DNA from: Diploscapter coronatus | Lineage: Eukaryota > Nematoda > Chromadorea > Rhabditida > Rhabditidae | Direction of reading: 5' to 3' | Assembly (NCBI GenBank): GCA_964036155.1 | Contig: OZ038423.1 | Location: 61,147,249 to 61,211,248 of the forward strand | Length of the DNA stretch: 64,000 nt | Translations under genes and position numbers: made by a program | Part shown: positions 59,801 through 64,000 of the stretch, one piece after another | How the letters are laid out: each line of letters starts with the position of its first letter | Position numbering within the stretch: the first letter of the stretch is position 1 | The notes under the pieces: generated by a model | Databases searched by the model: none | What the model saw: only the letters and a program-made list of their open reading frames with translations | What the model was told of the DNA's origin: nothing

Positions 59801-62019
59801 AACAAAAATTAGAATACCTGAAAATAAAAAAATAATAATAATAGTGTTCCAGAATCTGGGACGTTCGAATGTTCCGCCAACTACACGCGTACTCGATGCC
59901 GTTCGGTGTGGGACAGGTGAAGATCAGCCAGAGGAAGATGATCGCTTGCGCAATCGGGAATACGGTTCAGGTAGGCTCGAAGAAATTTGCTAAATAAAAC
60001 TGACATTAAATTTCCTAGTAGAACTTCTACATAGATATATCTGAATGAATCAAATAAATTTGAAATAAAATAAAAATTACTGAATTGAAATTGAAATGCC
60101 AAAGAGGTTTAAAAAATATCTCACAAAATGTGTTGATTCTGCCTTATTAGTAGGTCGATATTATGCATTTGAATAATTAATCAAATCAAACCGAAACCTT
60201 TCACGAACTTGCCATGTTAATTATTGAAAGTTCAATGTAAACGGATACGAGTTTCTCTTCTAGTTCTCCGAGTCCCTCTATTAAGAACTAAAATAACACC
60301 CAAAAATCATAAACTCGAAAATTATTTTAGGTCCAAAGAGATTCTAAAAAAGGAACTTTTAGGTTTTCAAAGACATGCACTTGGGAGTGTGTCGTGAGCC
60401 GTATTTGGTCCACGAGTGCAAGGGCGTCATCACTGACCTGCAATTCGTTCCTTATGAAGATGTGCTCGGCGTCGGACACACCCAAGGATTCACCAGCATG
60501 CTCGTGCCGGGTGAGGATTTCTTTCGTATTTTTATTTAATACTCAGAAACTAAGCCAACTAAAATTTGCGACTGTTTTTATATTTGAAGAAAAAGTGAAA
60601 CGTATTTGAATGATTCTTGCCTTGCAAGATTTTTTAAACTTCTGCTAGATATAATCTCAAGGATTTAGAGTTAAAAAAGCTTGTTTGAATTCGAACAAAA
60701 GGTGAAACATTTCGTTTTTTTCTTTTCATTAGATTTTATTTGGAATTTTGTAAATAATCTAGAAATATTTGGCAAAGTCAAAGTTGAGATAATTTGGTTG
60801 CAATTGAATAACGAATGAAACATATTTAGCCGATTTCTAAGGGTTTCTTCATCAAACTCAACATCACACGCAACTTTTTATTGTTTATTTGAAAAAGTAG
60901 AAATTTAGCTAAAATTTCTAGATTAGTTTAAATTTTGAATTTGCAGGCTGCGGCGAAGCGAATGTGGACGCGTTGCGATCGAATCCTTACGAGACGAAAT
61001 CGCAGCGAAGGGAAAGGGAAGTCAGGCAGTTGCTTGACAAGGTAACATTTTTTCTAAAATATGCTTCAACAAATAACCATATTTTATATTCTTTGATTTT
61101 ATTGGTCCCTTTTTGGTGTTGTTACAAATCTTAAAATTTCAACAAAAAATATCCTTCCTTAGACAAATTTCGATTATTACTTGCGAAAAGAAATGGCAAC
61201 CTATTACTGTTTAGGTAAAGTCATTTTATAAGAAACTATTTTGAAACATATCTAGTTTTTAAACATGATAAAAGATCAAAATTCCAGCTCCAACCCGACC
61301 TGATCTGCCTGGACCCAGACGACATCACCCGAGTGAATGAGAGCATGCTCGAGAGGGAAATGGAGGAGAGGAAGAAACTGCTCTATGTTAGGTAAGTCGA
61401 AAATGGAATTTCTAATTTTTCAACTACTTTAAAAGTAATCATATAACAACCGGGGAAATTGTATAATATTGAAAGTAATAGGGTTTTTTCCAACTTGATA
61501 CATAGCAGTAGCATGTTGATTTTTTTAGATTTGAATTTTGATTTTTCAGGCCCATCACCGTGCAATACACCCCCAGGCATAAGATGAAGGGACGCGGCAA
61601 GGGGCGACATAAGGTTCAAATTTTTATTTTTACTTTTCTCAAAGGAATTTCTGAAAATTGATGGAATAGGTTTCAAAAATATATCTTAAACAAGTACAGA
61701 AAAGTTATTTTGCTTGATTCCGTTTATCTAAATTAAAATTTTAAATAAGTTTCAAAACGGGCTAGAAATGTTAGAATAGAAATTTGATTTTTGCTTCATA
61801 CACTATACGACTAATAATCACAAACGTGCATTGCACAATTTGCAGGAAATGCGCAAAAATGTCGTCAAGGAGTCAATCCGTGATGAACACAAGAAGAAGC
61901 GCGCCGAGGTGATGGATGAAGTCTTTGGAAACAAGGACAGTGACGCAGAGGAAGAGGAAGGGGAAGGAAAGAGCAAACCGAAGAAAAAGAGACATGTTCT
62001 GGATCGGTTCAAGAGTTGA
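56820..62019 (+). CDS. wdr-46: WDR46/UTP7 (BING4) small-subunit processome protein
   Basis: Seventeen exons: 56820-56953, 57121-57224, 57281-57387, 57647-57739, 57870-57945, 58173-58263, 58332-58398, 58499-58582, 58728-58800, 58867-58948, 59364-59483, 59853-59970, 60363-60510, 60947-61041, 61288-61391, 61550-61613 and 61846-62019. They sum to 1734 nt, 577 residues (human WDR46 610, yeast Utp7 about 554). A basic, charged N-terminus (1-145) precedes a WD40 propeller (about 147-432) with [15 protein letters not shown] and [13 protein letters not shown]. The BING4 C-terminal domain follows (about 434-515: [21 protein letters not shown], then [12 protein letters not shown]). The tail is Lys/Glu-rich and ends [12 protein letters not shown]. 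The family acts in the nucleolar SSU processome in 18S pre-rRNA processing; the basic tail would suit nucleolar location. The ATG sits next to a trans-splice-like acceptor. One intron carries a 90-bp MITE. Confidence 0.95.
59116..59205. mobile_element. 90-bp Tc1/mariner-type MITE in a WDR46 intron
   Basis: Inverted ends CAGAGGGTGTTCATTCATAG and (minus strand) CAGGGCGTTCATTTATAG pair for over 30 bp through GTTTAACAACT. The element is flanked on both sides by TA, the target duplication of Tc1/mariner elements. Non-coding and non-autonomous. Confidence 0.7.
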
Positions 62020-62691
62020 AACATAGGCTTCGGGGAAAATTTTACGGGCTAATGCGTAGAATTTTCATTCGTCTCGAATCTTCGACTGAATCTCCAAAAT
62101 TCTAAAAGTGACTTACACGTTTCAAGAAGTTGATTTATAGATTTTTCAATGAATTCAGCGTTTGATCAACTCTGTTGACACTTTTATTTTAAATTTTTTG
62201 CATTAGCCCGTACGATAAAAGTTCTCATGATTTCATTTGAAAACTCAAAACCCTGAGCTGTTACGTTACGTTTTAAAAATTTTTATTTATCTGAGATTTT
62301 GCAAAATTTTATTTCTTATTGTTTTTTCTCTCATCTAAAACATCAAACCTTGCAAAATTCTGGAGCCAATTGTTTTACTCGTTGTTGATTTTCGTTGTTA
62401 TTTTCTCGATAAAATTTGCGAGATTAAAAATTTCAAGGTAAAAAAAGAAAGATTACTGACCAATGCGAAAACGCGATCTTCGTGTTTTTCGTGTGTTAAC
62501 AAAAAATCAATTGTTTCATTTATTCGCTCAATTTCAGTGATTTCATTCGTTTAAAACAAACACAAAGGTGCTTTTCGTTCAACCAACTCCGCTTTTTCCG
62601 TAGGATTTTGTTTATACTATAAAGTTAGAATGATGTGAAATTGGCTTGAAAATATATCCACAAACGAAGTCAATTCTATTCTAACGAGTTT
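62020..62691. other. Convergent 3' intergenic region
   Basis: About 670 bp between the WDR46 stop and the polyadenylation signal of the opposite-strand gene. AT-rich and T-rich, carrying 3' ends only. Confidence 0.6.
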
Positions 62692-62697
62692 TTTATT
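62692..62697 (-). terminator. Polyadenylation signal AATAAA of the cysteine-rich gene
   Basis: AATAAA on the minus strand begins 12 bases beyond the stop codon at 62710, implying a very short 3' UTR. Confidence 0.6.
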
Positions 62698-62709
62698 CAA
62701 ACGGTTGAA

Positions 62710-64000
62710 TCAAGAACTCGTGCAAATGCACGGTGTATCAGGATATTTGTCACAAAATTCTCGGTAATGAACATCACCACATTTAATCACCATATTTCTA
62801 ATCTGCTCGCATGCATCAGCATCATAGAGGACTTCCATGAATATTGACAAATTTGGAAAAATCATATTACAGAAATTGCAATCCTCATAAATTTGGTCAT
62901 GAACGCCTAACGCTTTGATAAACAAATCGTCGCAACTAACTGCTCCGTTTACTTCCTAAAAATTTATTGGAGAATAACTTGTAATAATAGCTTTTGATCT
63001 TACACTTAAATAATTTTCTATATAACCGAGTAGACGAGGACGCACGCAGTCGATAAAAACTTGTCCTGGTGCATCGAATTTGTTGTAATAGTCTAAATTA
63101 GAGCATAAATAATTTTTTTAGATCACACTTACCATCAAATCGATTACAATAAGTCAACCCAAAGCTTATCAAATATCCATTAGGTCCACAATGAGCCTTC
63201 AAATCGTCCAGACATTGATACTCTTTACATCCTTGACAATCGACACATGGAAGAGTAAAATACCAAGCTGTCCCAGTGGTACCTTCACAATTTGGCTCGA
63301 TATCCACTCTGAGTTCCACCGAATTTCCTAAAATGACACTTTCTAACATTTGAGAACTGGTCAAGAAATCGAGGGAGGGGGGTTCATCCCTGAGACGTAG
63401 GACCAAGTCGTTGAAACCGGCCTATTTGGTTACTATCAACTAACCTTCGAAACTGATCGGAAGATATTTCTCTCCCTCTGTTCCAACACAACCGCTATCG
63501 AATAGATTCTGTCCTTCATATGACACAGTTATTCGGTCCTTTATTTCATAGGTTTCAAAAGAAAATGTGATGTTCTTAGCGGCCATTGTGCCCATCTTAT
63601 ATCGTCGAGTGACAGGGGTATCGGCTCCGGAGATTTCTTGTCCATCGCATGTAGAGCAGGATGTGGCACAAGCAGAATTGGCATCTGCATTACACTGAGA
63701 GCCACAGGCTACTGGAAGCTCGGTGTTGAAACTAGCTTGTGAGCCGATGTTCCCACTGAAAAATTTTAAGAGATTACTTATAGAAGGAGAATTATCCACT
63801 TTCTTATTTACCTCCTAGATTCTTCTAGGTTTTTATAAATTTTCCAGGCTTCTTTTTCGATATTTTCATGATTTTTCTTTTTAATTATTTTACCTTGAAA
63901 TCGAGTATGAAGTCCAGTTCACGATCGAACATGATCCAACGGTACTATCCGAACACATTGCATCTGCCATTCTGACTTCCAATTGATAAACTTGGCTGTT
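62710..64000 (-). CDS. Cysteine-rich, probably secreted protein of unknown function (3' part, N-terminus outside window)
   Basis: Five exons read on the minus strand: 64000-63894 (5' partial), 63755-63445, 63327-63133, 63092-63004 and 62955-62710. They sum to 948 nt, giving 315 residues and a stop, all phases consistent. I do not recognise the family. The first ~170 residues contain clustered cysteines (CGSQCNADANSACATSCSTC) followed by a beta-rich stretch with KNITFSFETYEIKDRITVSYE and, about 50 residues on, TAWYFTLPCVDCQGC. The remainder is more helical with spaced cysteines (FIDCVRPRLLGYI, EDCNFCNMIFPNL, CEQIRNMVIKCGD) and ends DTPCICTSS. Roughly 30 cysteines, often paired, and two Asn-x-Ser/Thr sites in the first exon and after it suggest an extracellular, disulfide-bonded protein. 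No membrane segment is visible in this part; a signal peptide would lie outside the window. It is convergent with the WDR46 gene. Confidence 0.8.

Overview
The window is nuclear DNA of a nematode. Genes are cut into many small, GC-richer exons by short AT-rich introns that end in the nematode-type TTTTCAG acceptor. The proteins are a nematode sigma-class glutathione S-transferase, a CCR4 deadenylase, a SEC24 coat protein and a WDR46/UTP7 ribosome-biogenesis factor. As I recall the C. elegans map, ccr-4 (ZC518.3) and sec-24.2 (ZC518.2) are neighbours there too, so this looks like kept microsynteny. The species cannot be named from the sequence. The intron density (31 coding exons in sec-24.2, 17 in wdr-46) would fit many clade V/IV nematodes.

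Layout. 1-17.5 kb is gene-poor. Its main content is a 4.9-kb palindromic (foldback) element at 2003-6947, flanked by identical 9-bp direct repeats; I read it as a non-autonomous Mutator-like element. 17.5-18.9 kb (minus) is a complete seven-exon GST. 22.0-42.3 kb (minus) is the ccr-4 gene. Its leucine-rich-repeat exons (40.2-42.3 kb) and nuclease exons (22.5-25.5 kb) are separated by a 14.7-kb intron. Two large Ser/Thr/Gln-rich coding exons on the same strand lie inside that intron, below a purine-rich promoter-like block, and are phase-compatible with the first nuclease exon. 45.1-55.3 kb (plus) is sec-24.2, head-to-head with ccr-4. 56.8-62.0 kb (plus) is the WDR46/UTP7 homologue. 62.7-64.0 kb (minus) is the 3' part of an unrecognised cysteine-rich, probably extracellular protein that runs off the window.

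Splice junctions of the four complete genes were traced by hand. In each gene the exon lengths sum to a multiple of three with every phase consistent, so the models should be good to about 1-2 bases. The genes act in separate housekeeping processes (mRNA deadenylation, COPII budding, 18S rRNA processing, detoxification) and do not form one pathway. No tRNA, rRNA or CRISPR was found. Several short palindromic elements occur; two have flanking target-site duplications (8-bp, and TA).

The observations most worth following are the predicted LRR-less CCR4 isoform from an internal promoter, the foldback element with its repeat-of-repeats structure, and the cysteine-rich protein at the right edge.
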